This document shows, one piece after another, positions 1-7,303 of a stretch of DNA of 64,000 nucleotides. The position numbers were made by a program, and so were the translations under genes. Within the stretch, counting starts at the first letter, position 1; every line of letters starts with the position of its first letter. The notes beneath the pieces are model-generated. The model was not told the DNA's origin, ran no database searches, and saw only the letters and a list, made by a program, of their open reading frames with translations. The stretch comes from Streptomyces viridiviolaceus (lineage in GTDB: Bacteria > Actinomycetota > Actinomycetes > Streptomycetales > Streptomycetaceae). The stretch is taken from contig NZ_BMWA01000012.1 in assembly GCF_014650995.1 (NCBI RefSeq), positions 86,178-150,177 of the forward strand. Reading direction: 5' to 3'.

Positions 1-1287
1 GAGTCCGGCGACCTCGTCCATCTCGGCGGTGCCCAGGCCGCGGGTGGTCAGGGCGGGCGTGCCGATGCGGATGCCGGAGGTGTACCAGGCGCCGTTCGGG
101 TCGGCCGGGATGGCGTTGCGGTTGGTGACGATCCCGGAGTCCAGCAGGGCGGCCTCGGCCTGGCGGCCGGTGAGGCCGTAGGAGGTGGCGACGTCGATCA
201 GGTTGAGGTGGTTGTCGGTGCCGCCGGTGACGAGGGTCGCGCCTCGGCGCATCAGGCCCTCGGCGAGCGCGCGGGAGTTGTCGACGATGCGCTGGGCGTA
301 GTCGCGGAAGGAGGGCTGGCGGGCCTCGGCCAGGGCGACCGCCTTGGCGGCCATGACGTGCGGGAGCGGGCCGCCGAGGACCATCGGGCAGCCGCGGTCG
401 ACCTGGTCCTTGAGGGAGTCGTCGCACAGGACCATGCCGCCGCGCGGGCCGCGCAGGGACTTGTGGGTGGTGGTGGTGACGATCTGGGCGTGCGGGACCG
501 GGTCGAAGTCGCCGGTGAGGACCTTGCCTGCGACGAGGCCGGCGAAGTGGGCCATGTCGACCATGAGCGTGGCGCCGACCTCGTCGGCGATCTCACGCAT
601 GATCCGGAAGTTCACCAGACGGGGGTAGGCGGAGTAGCCGGCGACGATGATCAGCGGCTTGAACTCGCGGGCGGAGGCGCGCAGGGCCTCGTAGTCGATC
701 AGCCCGGTGGCCGGGTCGGTGCCGTAGGAGCGCTGGTCGAACATCTTGCCGGAGATGTTCGGGCGGAAGCCGTGGGTGAGGTGGCCGCCGGCGTCCAGGG
801 ACATGCCGAGCATGCGCTGGTTGCCGAAGGCCCGGCGGAGCTCGGCCCAGTCGGCCTCGGAGAGGTCGTTGACCTGGCGGACGCCGGCCTTCTCCAGTGC
901 GGGGGCCTCGACGCGCTGGGCGAGGACGGCCCAAAAGGCCACGAGGTTGGCGTCGATGCCGGAGTGCGGCTGGACGTAGGCGTGGCGGGCGCCGAAGAGC
1001 TCACGCGCGTGCTCGGCGGCCAGCGACTCGACGGTGTCGACGTTGCGGCAGCCGGCGTAGAAGCGGCGGCCGACGGTGCCCTCGGCGTACTTGTCGCTGA
1101 ACCAGTTGCCCATCGCCAGGAGGGTTGCCGGGGAGGCGTAGTTCTCGGAGGCGATCAGCTTGAGCATCGCGCGCTGGTCGGCGACCTCCTGGCCGATGGC
1201 GTCGGCGACGCGGGGCTCGACGGTGCGGATCACGTCGAGGGCGGCGCGGTAGGCGGTGGAAGCGGTGGAGAGGGGCTCGGCGGGCAT
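1..1287 (-). CDS. glyA: serine hydroxymethyltransferase (3' end beyond window)
   Basis: PLP-dependent enzyme that interconverts serine and glycine and loads tetrahydrofolate with a one-carbon unit. The protein begins MPAEPLSTAST and carries the SHMT hallmarks KLIASENYAS, the YAEGTVGRRFYAGC substrate segment, and TTTTHKSLRGPRGG around the PLP lysine. About 429 codons are visible and the C terminus lies outside the window. The ATG at 1287 follows GGAGG at good spacing. The leader contains a ZTP-type riboswitch (1322-1425), linking expression to folate/purine status. Streptomyces carry more than one glyA paralogue; which one this is cannot be told from sequence alone. Confidence 0.95.
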   Translation of the reverse strand, partial: MPAEPLSTASTAYRAALDVIRTVEPRVADAIGQEVADQRAMLKLIASENYASPATLLAMGNWFSDKYAEGTVGRRFYAGCRNVDTVESLAAEHARELFGARHAYVQPHSGIDANLVAFWAVLAQRVEAPALEKAGVRQVNDLSEADWAELRRAFGNQRMLGMSLDAGGHLTHGFRPNISGKMFDQRSYGTDPATGLIDYEALRASAREFKPLIIVAGYSAYPRLVNFRIMREIADEVGATLMVDMAHFAGLVAGKVLTGDFDPVPHAQIVTTTTHKSLRGPRGGMVLCDDSLKDQVDRGCPMVLGGPLPHVMAAKAVALAEARQPSFRDYAQRIVDNSRALAEGLMRRGATLVTGGTDNHLNLIDVATSYGLTGRQAEAALLDSGIVTNRNAIPADPNGAWYTSGIRIGTPALTTRGLGTAEMDEVAGL

Positions 1288-1321
1288 GGGGACCTCCGGA
1301 CGTTGCGTTCAGCGTTCACGG

Positions 1322-1425
1322 TACGGCCCAGGCGCACGGCACATTGCCGGTCCCGGGGGGTCACGGGTCCGGGGGCCGCTTCCCGATGGTCGGTCCCATC
1401 CCAGCGCGCCAGTCACGGCCCGTGG
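1322..1425 (-). promoter_or_regulatory. ZTP (pfl) riboswitch upstream of glyA
   Basis: On the minus strand the leader reads GGGCCGTGACTGGCG, then a GGGATGG/CCATC hairpin, then CGGGAAGCGGCCC closing P1, and about 50 nt later GCGCCTGGGC. These are the conserved blocks of the pfl/ZTP aptamer: P1 around UGACUGGCG, the GGGnAGCG strand, and the downstream CGCCUGGGC element that forms the pseudoknot with GGCGC. The aptamer ends about 35 nt before the glyA RBS. The ligand in the known family is ZTP/ZMP, which rises when 10-formyl-THF is short; control of glyA, folD and purH is typical. No clear intrinsic terminator follows, so control of translation initiation is likely. Confidence 0.82.
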
Positions 1426-1599
1426 TCAGCCTACCGGGCGGCACGCGGGGACGAACGCCGGCGTCCACCATGCGAGCGGGGGCGTCCGCCGGGTCGCTGC
1501 GGGGGGCGATCCGCGCATTCGTCGTGGCCGTTCGCGCGCGGCCAAGCCGCGTGCCGGGCACGGCCCCGTGCCGCTGGGGCGTCGCCCTCGGGGCTCCTC

Positions 1600-2784
1600 T
1601 CAGAGGATGACGTGTGGCAGGAAGCGTGCGTACTCGTCCGTGATCAGGCCCTTCGACTCCCGGATGCCCAGGCCCGCCGACTCGTTCTCCACCACCCAGG
1701 CGCCGAGGACCACCCGGTTGCCGTCGAAGTCGGGGAGGGGGGCCAGTTCCTGGTAGCAGCAGGGCTCGGTGCGCGGGGCGGCTTCGGTGCCGGGCCGGTG
1801 GACGGTGACGCCCGCGCCCTCGCGGCCCAGCAGCGGCTTGGCCACGTAGCCGGTGGTGTGCGCCAGTTCCCTCGGGCCGTCCAGGTAGGCGGGGAGGAGG
1901 TTGGGGTGGCCGGGGTACAGCTCCCAGAGGATCGCCAGGAGGGCCTTGTTGCTGAGCAGCATCTTCCAGGCGGGTTCGATCCACAGGGTGGTGCCGGTGC
2001 CGCCGCCGTTGTCGAGGGTGTCCAGGACGTGGTCGGCGAAGCGGTCGGTGGTGAGCCACTCCCAGGGGTAGAGCTTGAAGATGCTGCGGATGAAGCGCAG
2101 CTTGTTGTCGACGAAGCGGCCCGACAGGCGGTCCCAGCCGATCTCCTCCATGGAGATCCAGTCGGTGTCCAGGCCGGCCTGCTCGGCGGTCTCCTTGAGG
2201 TAGGCGACCGTCATGAGGTCCTCGCCGAGTTCGTCGGCGGAGGAGTGCGCGAAGTACAGGGGGCCGCCGGGCGGGAGGAGGGCGGCCTGCTTCTTCCAGG
2301 CGTCGATCAGGCGCTCGTGGAGGGAGTTCCACTGGTCGGCGCCGGGGAAGCGCTCCTCCATCCAGAACCACTGCGGGGAGGCGGCCTCGACGAGGGAGGT
2401 GGGCGTGTCGGCGTTGTACTCCAGGAGCTTGGCGGGCCCGGTTCCGTCGTAGCGCAGGTCGAAGCGGGCGTAGACGGAGGGCAGTTCGGCGCGGCGGCGC
2501 CATGCCTCGGCGACCGCGCCGGCCACGCGCGGGTCGGTGATGCCGAGGTCGGCGAAGCGGTCGGCGGCGACGATGTGCTCGGCCGCGGCCAGGCACATGC
2601 GGTGGAGTTCCTCGACGACCTCCTCCAGCGCTTCGACCTCCTCCAGGGAGAAGACGTAGTAGGCGCTCTCGTCCCAGTAGGGGCGCAGGGAGTCGTCGGG
2701 GTAGCGGGTGAGCGGGTAGATGCACCCCTGTTCCTCGACGGTCTGCTGCCAGCCGGGGCGGGGCTCGATGGTGTGGCGCCGCAC
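1600..2784 (-). CDS. glutathionylspermidine synthase-like (YgiC/GspS family) ATP-grasp protein
   Basis: 394-aa protein starting MRRHTIEPRPGWQQ. It has the pre-ATP-grasp and ATP-grasp layout of the C-terminal synthetase half of glutathionylspermidine synthase: ARFDLRYDGTGPAKLLEYNADTPTSL in the N-terminal third, SIFKLYPWEWL, LWELYPGHPNLLPAYLD, and YVAKPLLGREGAGV near the nucleotide site. The amidase half of bifunctional GspS is absent, as in E. coli YgiC. The family forms C-N bonds between a carboxylate and an amine; the substrate here is unknown. It lies 3 nt after the small lipoprotein gene 2788-3138, so the two are co-transcribed. Confidence 0.85.
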   Translation of the reverse strand: MRRHTIEPRPGWQQTVEEQGCIYPLTRYPDDSLRPYWDESAYYVFSLEEVEALEEVVEELHRMCLAAAEHIVAADRFADLGITDPRVAGAVAEAWRRRAELPSVYARFDLRYDGTGPAKLLEYNADTPTSLVEAASPQWFWMEERFPGADQWNSLHERLIDAWKKQAALLPPGGPLYFAHSSADELGEDLMTVAYLKETAEQAGLDTDWISMEEIGWDRLSGRFVDNKLRFIRSIFKLYPWEWLTTDRFADHVLDTLDNGGGTGTTLWIEPAWKMLLSNKALLAILWELYPGHPNLLPAYLDGPRELAHTTGYVAKPLLGREGAGVTVHRPGTEAAPRTEPCCYQELAPLPDFDGNRVVLGAWVVENESAGLGIRESKGLITDEYARFLPHVIL

Positions 2785-2787
2785 GGC

Positions 2788-3138
2788 TCAGCCGCCGCCG
2801 CTGCCGGAGCTGGAGCAGCCGAAGCCGCCGCGGTCGACGGCCTCGTCGCGGCTGAAGGTGCCGTCGTCGGCCCAGCCGCCCGAGACGTCGGCGTCGTAGT
2901 ACCAGTCGGCGCTCGCCACCCTCTTGGCGCCGGTCTTGCGGTTCTTGCCGGAGGAGGAGCCCGACGACTTGCAGTTCTTGTCGGCGACGATCTTGTAGCC
3001 GTTGAGGTAGTCGTAACTGTCGCGGTCCACGCACCGGCGGTCCGGGTCCGAGCCGCACGCGCTCAGGGCCGCCGCGAGGACTCCCATGCCGCCGAGCACC
3101 ACGGTGCTCGACCTCAGCCGCCGCCGGGTCTCTGCCAT
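2788..3138 (-). CDS. small secreted lipoprotein next to YgiC-like ligase
   Basis: 116-aa protein with an Arg-rich start (MAETRRRLRSS), a hydrophobic stretch and a lipobox LSAC giving a predicted lipidated Cys near residue 28. The mature part is Ser/Gly/Asp rich with RCVDRDSYDYLNGYKIVADKNC and ends in a GFGCSSSGSGGG tail. Three further Cys could form disulfides outside the membrane. It sits directly before the YgiC-like gene; E. coli also pairs a lipoprotein (YgiB, DUF1190) with YgiC, so a functional pair is inferred. The ATG at 3138 follows GGGGAG. Confidence 0.8.
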   Translation of the reverse strand: MAETRRRLRSSTVVLGGMGVLAAALSACGSDPDRRCVDRDSYDYLNGYKIVADKNCKSSGSSSGKNRKTGAKRVASADWYYDADVSGGWADDGTFSRDEAVDRGGFGCSSSGSGGG

Positions 3139-3216
3139 GTCCTTGTCTCCCCGTTGTCCATGCGTGTGTACGGCAGTTGGGCCGATCGAGTGTACGGCCG
3201 CCGCCGGGGCTGGACT

Positions 3217-4641
3217 CTACGGCAGCGCGCGGCACAGCGCGTCCAGGGCCCCCGTCCAGGCGTGGTCGGGCGGGGTGCCGTAGCCGACGACCACGGCGTC
3301 CAGTCGTTCGGTCACCGCGTCCGGGTGGCGGAAGAAGGACAGGCCGTACAGGCCGAGTCCCTGCCAGGCGGCCGACCGGACCACCGACCGTTCGGTGCCG
3401 GGCGGCAGCCGCAGGACCGCGTGCAGCCCGGCGGCGATGCCGGTGGCCCGGACCTCGGGCGCGCGTTCGGCGAGCGCCGCGACCAGGGCGTCGCGGCGGC
3501 GGCGGTAGCGCAGGCGGGAGGAGCGGACGTGCCGGTCGTAGGCGCCCGAGGTGAGGAACTCGGCCAGGGTCAGCTGGTCCAGCACCCCGCAGGTGTCCAG
3601 GCCGCCCCTGGCCGCCGTGAGGTCGTCGGCGAGCCCCGGCGGCAGCACCGCCCAGGCCAGCCGGAGGCCGGGGGCGAGGGACTTGCTCGCGGTGCCCAGG
3701 TAGACCACGCGGTCGGGGTCCAGGCCCTGGAGGGCGCCCACGGGCTGGCGGTCGTAGCGGAACTCCCCGTCGTAGTCGTCCTCCAGGACGAGGCCGCCGG
3801 TGCGCCGCGCCCAGTCCACGACGGCCGCCCGGCGGTCGGGGTGCAGGGGTTCGCCCATCGGGAACTGGTGGGCGGGGGTGAGCAGTACGGCGCCGGCGCC
3901 GGTGTCCGTCAGCGGCCCGGGGTCGGTGCCCCGTTCGTCGAAGGGCAGCGGGACCGTGCGCAGGCCGGACGCGGTCAGTACGTCCCGGTGCCGGTCGAGG
4001 CCGTAGGACTCGACGGCGACGGTGTGCACGCCGCGGGCCCGCAGCACGGCGCCGAGGATCGTCAGTGCATGGGCGAAACCGCCGCAGATCAGGAGGCGTT
4101 GCGGGTCGGCGCGCACGCCGCGCGCCCGGGAGAGGTAGCCGGCGAGGGCGGTGCGCAGTTCGGGCCGGCCCCGGGGGTCGCCGTAGCCGAGGGCGTCGTT
4201 CGGGGCCGCGGCGAGGGCGCGGCGGGCGGCCTTGAGCCACTCGGCGCGCGGGAAGGAGGCGAGGTCGGGGGTGCCGGGGCGGAGGTCGTAGTGGGGTCGG
4301 GAGCGGTCGCGGGGCCGGGAGTCCGGCCCGGTCGGCGAGGCCGCCGTCCGGGAGCGCTGCCCGGAGAGCGCGGACGGCGCCCCCATGGCCACCCGGGTGC
4401 CGGAGCCCTGCCGTGCGGTGAGCCAGCCCTCGGCGACGAGGTCGGCGTAGGCGTCGGCGACGGTGTTGCGGGCGATGCCGAGGTCGGCGGCGAGGGTGCG
4501 GGAGGAGGGCAGCCGGGTGCCGGGTGCCAGGCGGCCGGTGCGGACGGCCTCGCGCAGGGCGTCGGTCAGGCCGCGGCGCAGGCCCGGTCCGGTCGGTTCG
4601 AGGTGGAGGTCGACACCCAAAGTGGCCCAGTGTTCCGCCAT
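3217..4641 (-). CDS. MocR/PdxR-type GntR regulator with aminotransferase domain
   Basis: 474 aa. An N-terminal GntR winged helix (LRRGLTDALREAVRTGRLAPGTRLPSSRTLAADLGIARNTVADAYADL, residues about 20-75) is joined by a linker to a class I aminotransferase-like domain with LEDDYDGEFRYDR and the PLP lysine motif LGTASKSLAPGLRLAW. MocR proteins sense PLP or an amino compound and act on a divergent target. Only 47 bp separate its start from the AhpD-like gene at 4689, so it probably controls that operon and itself. TATGGT lies about 8 nt before its ATG and no RBS is apparent, consistent with a leaderless transcript. Confidence 0.88.
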   Translation of the reverse strand: MAEHWATLGVDLHLEPTGPGLRRGLTDALREAVRTGRLAPGTRLPSSRTLAADLGIARNTVADAYADLVAEGWLTARQGSGTRVAMGAPSALSGQRSRTAASPTGPDSRPRDRSRPHYDLRPGTPDLASFPRAEWLKAARRALAAAPNDALGYGDPRGRPELRTALAGYLSRARGVRADPQRLLICGGFAHALTILGAVLRARGVHTVAVESYGLDRHRDVLTASGLRTVPLPFDERGTDPGPLTDTGAGAVLLTPAHQFPMGEPLHPDRRAAVVDWARRTGGLVLEDDYDGEFRYDRQPVGALQGLDPDRVVYLGTASKSLAPGLRLAWAVLPPGLADDLTAARGGLDTCGVLDQLTLAEFLTSGAYDRHVRSSRLRYRRRRDALVAALAERAPEVRATGIAAGLHAVLRLPPGTERSVVRSAAWQGLGLYGLSFFRHPDAVTERLDAVVVGYGTPPDHAWTGALDALCRALP

Positions 4642-4688
4642 GGAAATGGACCATACTCCTGGGCTGCTTGGTTCCTAGGGTCGAGGGC

Positions 4689-5192
4689 ATGACGACATAC
4701 ACCGAGGACACGACCGAGTACGCGCCGGAGCTGCCCGTCCGACTGCGCTGGGCGGAGCACGCCCCGGAGGTCTACAAGGCGATGATCCGGCTCGACACGG
4801 CGGCCCGGAAGGGGCTGGACCCGAAGCTGTACGAACTGGTGAAGATCCGCGCCTCGCAGATCAACCGCTGCGCCCTGTGCATCGACATGCACGCCAAGGA
4901 CGCGCTCGCGGCGGGTGAGAGCGTCGAGCGGATCGTCCAGCTGAACGCGTGGGAGGAGTCGCGGCACTTCTACACCGAGAAGGAGCTCGCGGCGCTGGAG
5001 CTGACCGAGGCGGTGACCGTCCTGACGGACGGGTTCGTTCCGGACGAGGTGTACGCGAAGGCCGAGAAGCACTTCCAGGAGGCCGAGCTGGCGCAGCTGA
5101 TCTCCGCGATCGCGGTGATCAACGCGTGGAACCGGTTCGGCGTGACGTGCCGGATGACCCCGGGCCACTACCAGCCCGGGCAGCACGGGTGA
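4689..5192 (+). CDS. AhpD-like carboxymuconolactone decarboxylase family protein (first copy)
   Basis: 167-aa all-helical protein. The segment VKIRASQINRCALCIDMHAKDA holds the AhpD CxxCxxxH motif (Cys61, Cys64, His68). Family members with this motif are thiol peroxidases or peroxidase adaptors. The C-terminal INAWNRFGVTCRMTPGHY is typical of the alkylhydroperoxidase subgroup. The ATG at 4689 is the first start after the MocR divergent region. Its TGA overlaps the GTG of the next gene (GTGA), so translation is coupled. Divergent MocR suggests induction by a PLP-linked or oxidative signal; that is inference. Confidence 0.88.
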   Translation: MTTYTEDTTEYAPELPVRLRWAEHAPEVYKAMIRLDTAARKGLDPKLYELVKIRASQINRCALCIDMHAKDALAAGESVERIVQLNAWEESRHFYTEKELAALELTEAVTVLTDGFVPDEVYAKAEKHFQEAELAQLISAIAVINAWNRFGVTCRMTPGHYQPGQHG

Positions 5193-5635
5193 CGGCCCGT
5201 ACGACGCACCTGGACGCCGGCGTGCGCTCCGCGCTGCAGGCCGTGAGTGCCGCCGCCAAGAGGGGTTTCGACGATCCCGGTCTCGCCGAGCTGGTGCAGA
5301 TCCGCGCCTCGCAGATCAACCACTGCGCGTTCTGCCTCGACATGCACCTCGCCATTGCCCGCAAGCACGGGGTGAGCGAGCGGCAGCTCGATCTGCTGAG
5401 TGCCTGGGAGGAGGCCGAGGAGGTCTTCGACGGGCGGGAGCGGGCGGCGCTGGCGTTGACCGAGGCGGTCACGGTCCTGACGGAGGGGTTCGTGCCCGAC
5501 GAGGTGTACGAGGAGGCCGCTCGGCACTTCGACGGCGCGCGGCTGGCTCACCTGCTCGCCCTGATCACCGCCATCAACAGCTGGAACCGGCTGATGGTCG
5601 GGCGGCGGATTCCCCCAGGGAGCACCGAGTGGTGA
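5189..5635 (+). CDS. AhpD-like carboxymuconolactone decarboxylase family protein (second copy)
   Basis: 148 aa, GTG start overlapping the upstream stop by 4 nt. It is a diverged paralogue of the preceding gene, sharing IRASQIN-C-A-x-C-x-DMH (Cys46, Cys49, His53) and LTEAVTVLT-GFVPDEVY. It lacks the first 20 or so residues of its partner. The two tandem copies may form a hetero-oligomer, since AhpD-type proteins assemble as trimers or hexamers. Its end overlaps the start of the PEP-mutase-like gene. Confidence 0.87.
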   Translation: MTARTTHLDAGVRSALQAVSAAAKRGFDDPGLAELVQIRASQINHCAFCLDMHLAIARKHGVSERQLDLLSAWEEAEEVFDGRERAALALTEAVTVLTEGFVPDEVYEEAARHFDGARLAHLLALITAINSWNRLMVGRRIPPGSTEW

Positions 5636-6351
5636 CGAAAGCCGCTCTCTTCCGCGCCCTCCACCACGGCCGTACTCCCGAGGACCCCTTGGTCCTGCCG
5701 GGGCCCTGGGACGCGGCGAGTGCCCGCGTGTTCGTCGAGGCCGGGTTCCGGGCGCTCGCGACGCCCAGCGCCGGGGTCGCCGCCGCCCTCGGGTACGAGG
5801 ACGGGGCCACCCCGGCCGACGAGATGTTCGCGGCGGTCGCGCGGATCGCCCGGGCGGTCGACGTGCCGGTGTCGGCGGACGTGGAGGACGGGTACGGGCT
5901 GGCACCCGGGGAGTTGGTGGACCGGCTGCTGGAGGCGGGCGCCGTGGGCTGCAACCTGGAGGACTCCGTGCGCGGGGAGCTGAAGGACCCGCGTGAGCAC
6001 GCCGACTGGCTGGCCGAGGTGCGGTCCGCGGCGGCGGACCGGCTGTTCGTCAACGCCCGGGTGGACACGTTCGTACGCGGGGTCGCGGACCCCGAACGGG
6101 CCATCGAGCGGGCGGCGCTGTACGTCGCCGCGGGCGCCGACTGCGTGTATCCGATCGGCGCCCCGGCCGCCGTGCTGCCGCTGCTGCGGGCCGGGATCCA
6201 GGGGCCGGTCAACGTGTTCGCGAAGGCCGGGGAGGGCCCCTCGCCCGCCGAACTCGGCGAGCTCGGGGCCACCCGGATCACGTTCGGGCCGGGGCTCCAG
6301 CGACGCGCGGCCGTGGCGCTGCGGGAGATCGCGGCGCGGCTCGTGAAGTGA
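5632..6351 (+). CDS. isocitrate lyase/PEP mutase superfamily enzyme
   Basis: About 239 aa, TIM-barrel type. Visible are LPGPWDAASARVFVEAGFRALATPSAGVAAALGY, VSADVEDGYGLAPGELVDRLLEAGAVGCNLEDS and VNARVDTF, the metal- and substrate-binding segments of the 2-methylisocitrate lyase/PEP phosphomutase family. Small members of this subgroup include oxaloacetate decarboxylases; the reaction here is unknown. The GTG at 5632 overlaps the upstream TGA (GTGA); the GTG at 5629 is equally possible. The stop is 3 nt from the convergent proX-like stop. Confidence 0.85.
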   Translation: MTKAALFRALHHGRTPEDPLVLPGPWDAASARVFVEAGFRALATPSAGVAAALGYEDGATPADEMFAAVARIARAVDVPVSADVEDGYGLAPGELVDRLLEAGAVGCNLEDSVRGELKDPREHADWLAEVRSAAADRLFVNARVDTFVRGVADPERAIERAALYVAAGADCVYPIGAPAAVLPLLRAGIQGPVNVFAKAGEGPSPAELGELGATRITFGPGLQRRAAVALREIAARLVK

Positions 6352-6354
6352 GGG

Positions 6355-7302
6355 TCAGGGCAGCCACGCCTTCCAGACGGACTCGTGGCTGTCCACCCAC
6401 TCCTTCGCCGCCTCCTCGGGCGACATCTTCTGCTCGGCGATCATCAGGGAGACCTGGTTCTGGTCCTCGGTCGTCCACGTGAACTTCTTCAGGAACGCCG
6501 CCGCCTCGCCACCGCGCTTCGCGAAGTCGGCGTTGAGGTACTTCTGCAGCGGGGTGTGCGGATAGGCGCAGTCGACCTTCGCCGGGTCCGCGTCGCAGCC
6601 GTCCTTGTAGGGCGGCAGCTTCACCTCGGTCATCGGGACCTTCTCGAACAGCCACTGGGGGGTGTACCAGTAGGTCAGGAAGGGCTTCTTCTCCTTGGCG
6701 AACTGCTTGATCTGGGTGATCTGGGCCGCCTCGGAGCCGGCGAAGACGACCTTGTAGTCGAGGTCCAGGTTCTTCACCAGGGCCTCGTCGTTGGTGACGT
6801 AGGACGGGGAGCCGTCCATCAGCTGGCCCTTGCCGCCGCTCTCCGGGGTGCGGAGCAGGCCGGCGTACTTGTCGAGGTTCTTCCAGTCCGTGACGTCGGG
6901 GTGCTCCTCCGCGAAGTACGTGGGGACGAACCAGCCGATGTGCCCGGTGACTCCGAGGTCTCCGCCGGACGCGATGGTCTTCTTGTCCTCGACGTACCGC
7001 TGCTCCTGTTCGGGATGGCCCCAGTCCTCCAGGATGGCGTCGACCCGGCCCTGGCTGAGCGCGTCCCAGGCGGGGACCTCGTCGACCTGGACGGTGTCGA
7101 CGCGGTAGCCGAGTTCGTGCTCCAGCAGGTACTGGGCCACGGCGACGTTGGCCTGGGCGCCGACCCAGGACTGCACGGACAGGGTGACGGTCCTGGCGCC
7201 CTGGGCGTTCGCGAACGGGGACGCCTGCTCGGTCATGTCGGCGGCGCCGCAGCCGGTCAGCAACAGCAGGGCGCCGGCCACGGCCGTCGTACGCAGTCGC
7301 AT
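6355..7302 (-). CDS. glycine betaine ABC transporter substrate-binding lipoprotein (ProX/OpuAC type)
   Basis: 315 aa with a lipoprotein signal ending LLLLTGC (Cys about residue 18). The mature protein shows the OpuAC fold: SVQSWVGAQANVAVAQYLLEHELGYRV, DAILEDWGHPEQ, and aromatic segments LTYWYTPQWLFEKV and EVKLPPY that suit the aromatic cage for quaternary ammonium ligands. It is the last gene of the choline/betaine operon, with its ATG 1 nt after the permease stop, and delivers ligand to the double permease 7304-9247. Confidence 0.92.
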   Translation of the reverse strand: MRLRTTAVAGALLLLTGCGAADMTEQASPFANAQGARTVTLSVQSWVGAQANVAVAQYLLEHELGYRVDTVQVDEVPAWDALSQGRVDAILEDWGHPEQEQRYVEDKKTIASGGDLGVTGHIGWFVPTYFAEEHPDVTDWKNLDKYAGLLRTPESGGKGQLMDGSPSYVTNDEALVKNLDLDYKVVFAGSEAAQITQIKQFAKEKKPFLTYWYTPQWLFEKVPMTEVKLPPYKDGCDADPAKVDCAYPHTPLQKYLNADFAKRGGEAAAFLKKFTWTTEDQNQVSLMIAEQKMSPEEAAKEWVDSHESVWKAWLP

Positions 7303-7303
7303 G

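Noticed and set aside
208..4692. 1494-codon open frame on the plus strand across glyA, the ATP-grasp gene and the MocR gene
   Set aside because: It is antisense to three well-identified genes, is low complexity (Gly/Val/Ala/Arg), and reflects the high GC third positions of the opposite strand.
1361..4711. 1116-codon open frame on the minus strand across the same region
   Set aside because: Out of frame with the recognised genes, Arg/Pro-rich throughout, no domain.
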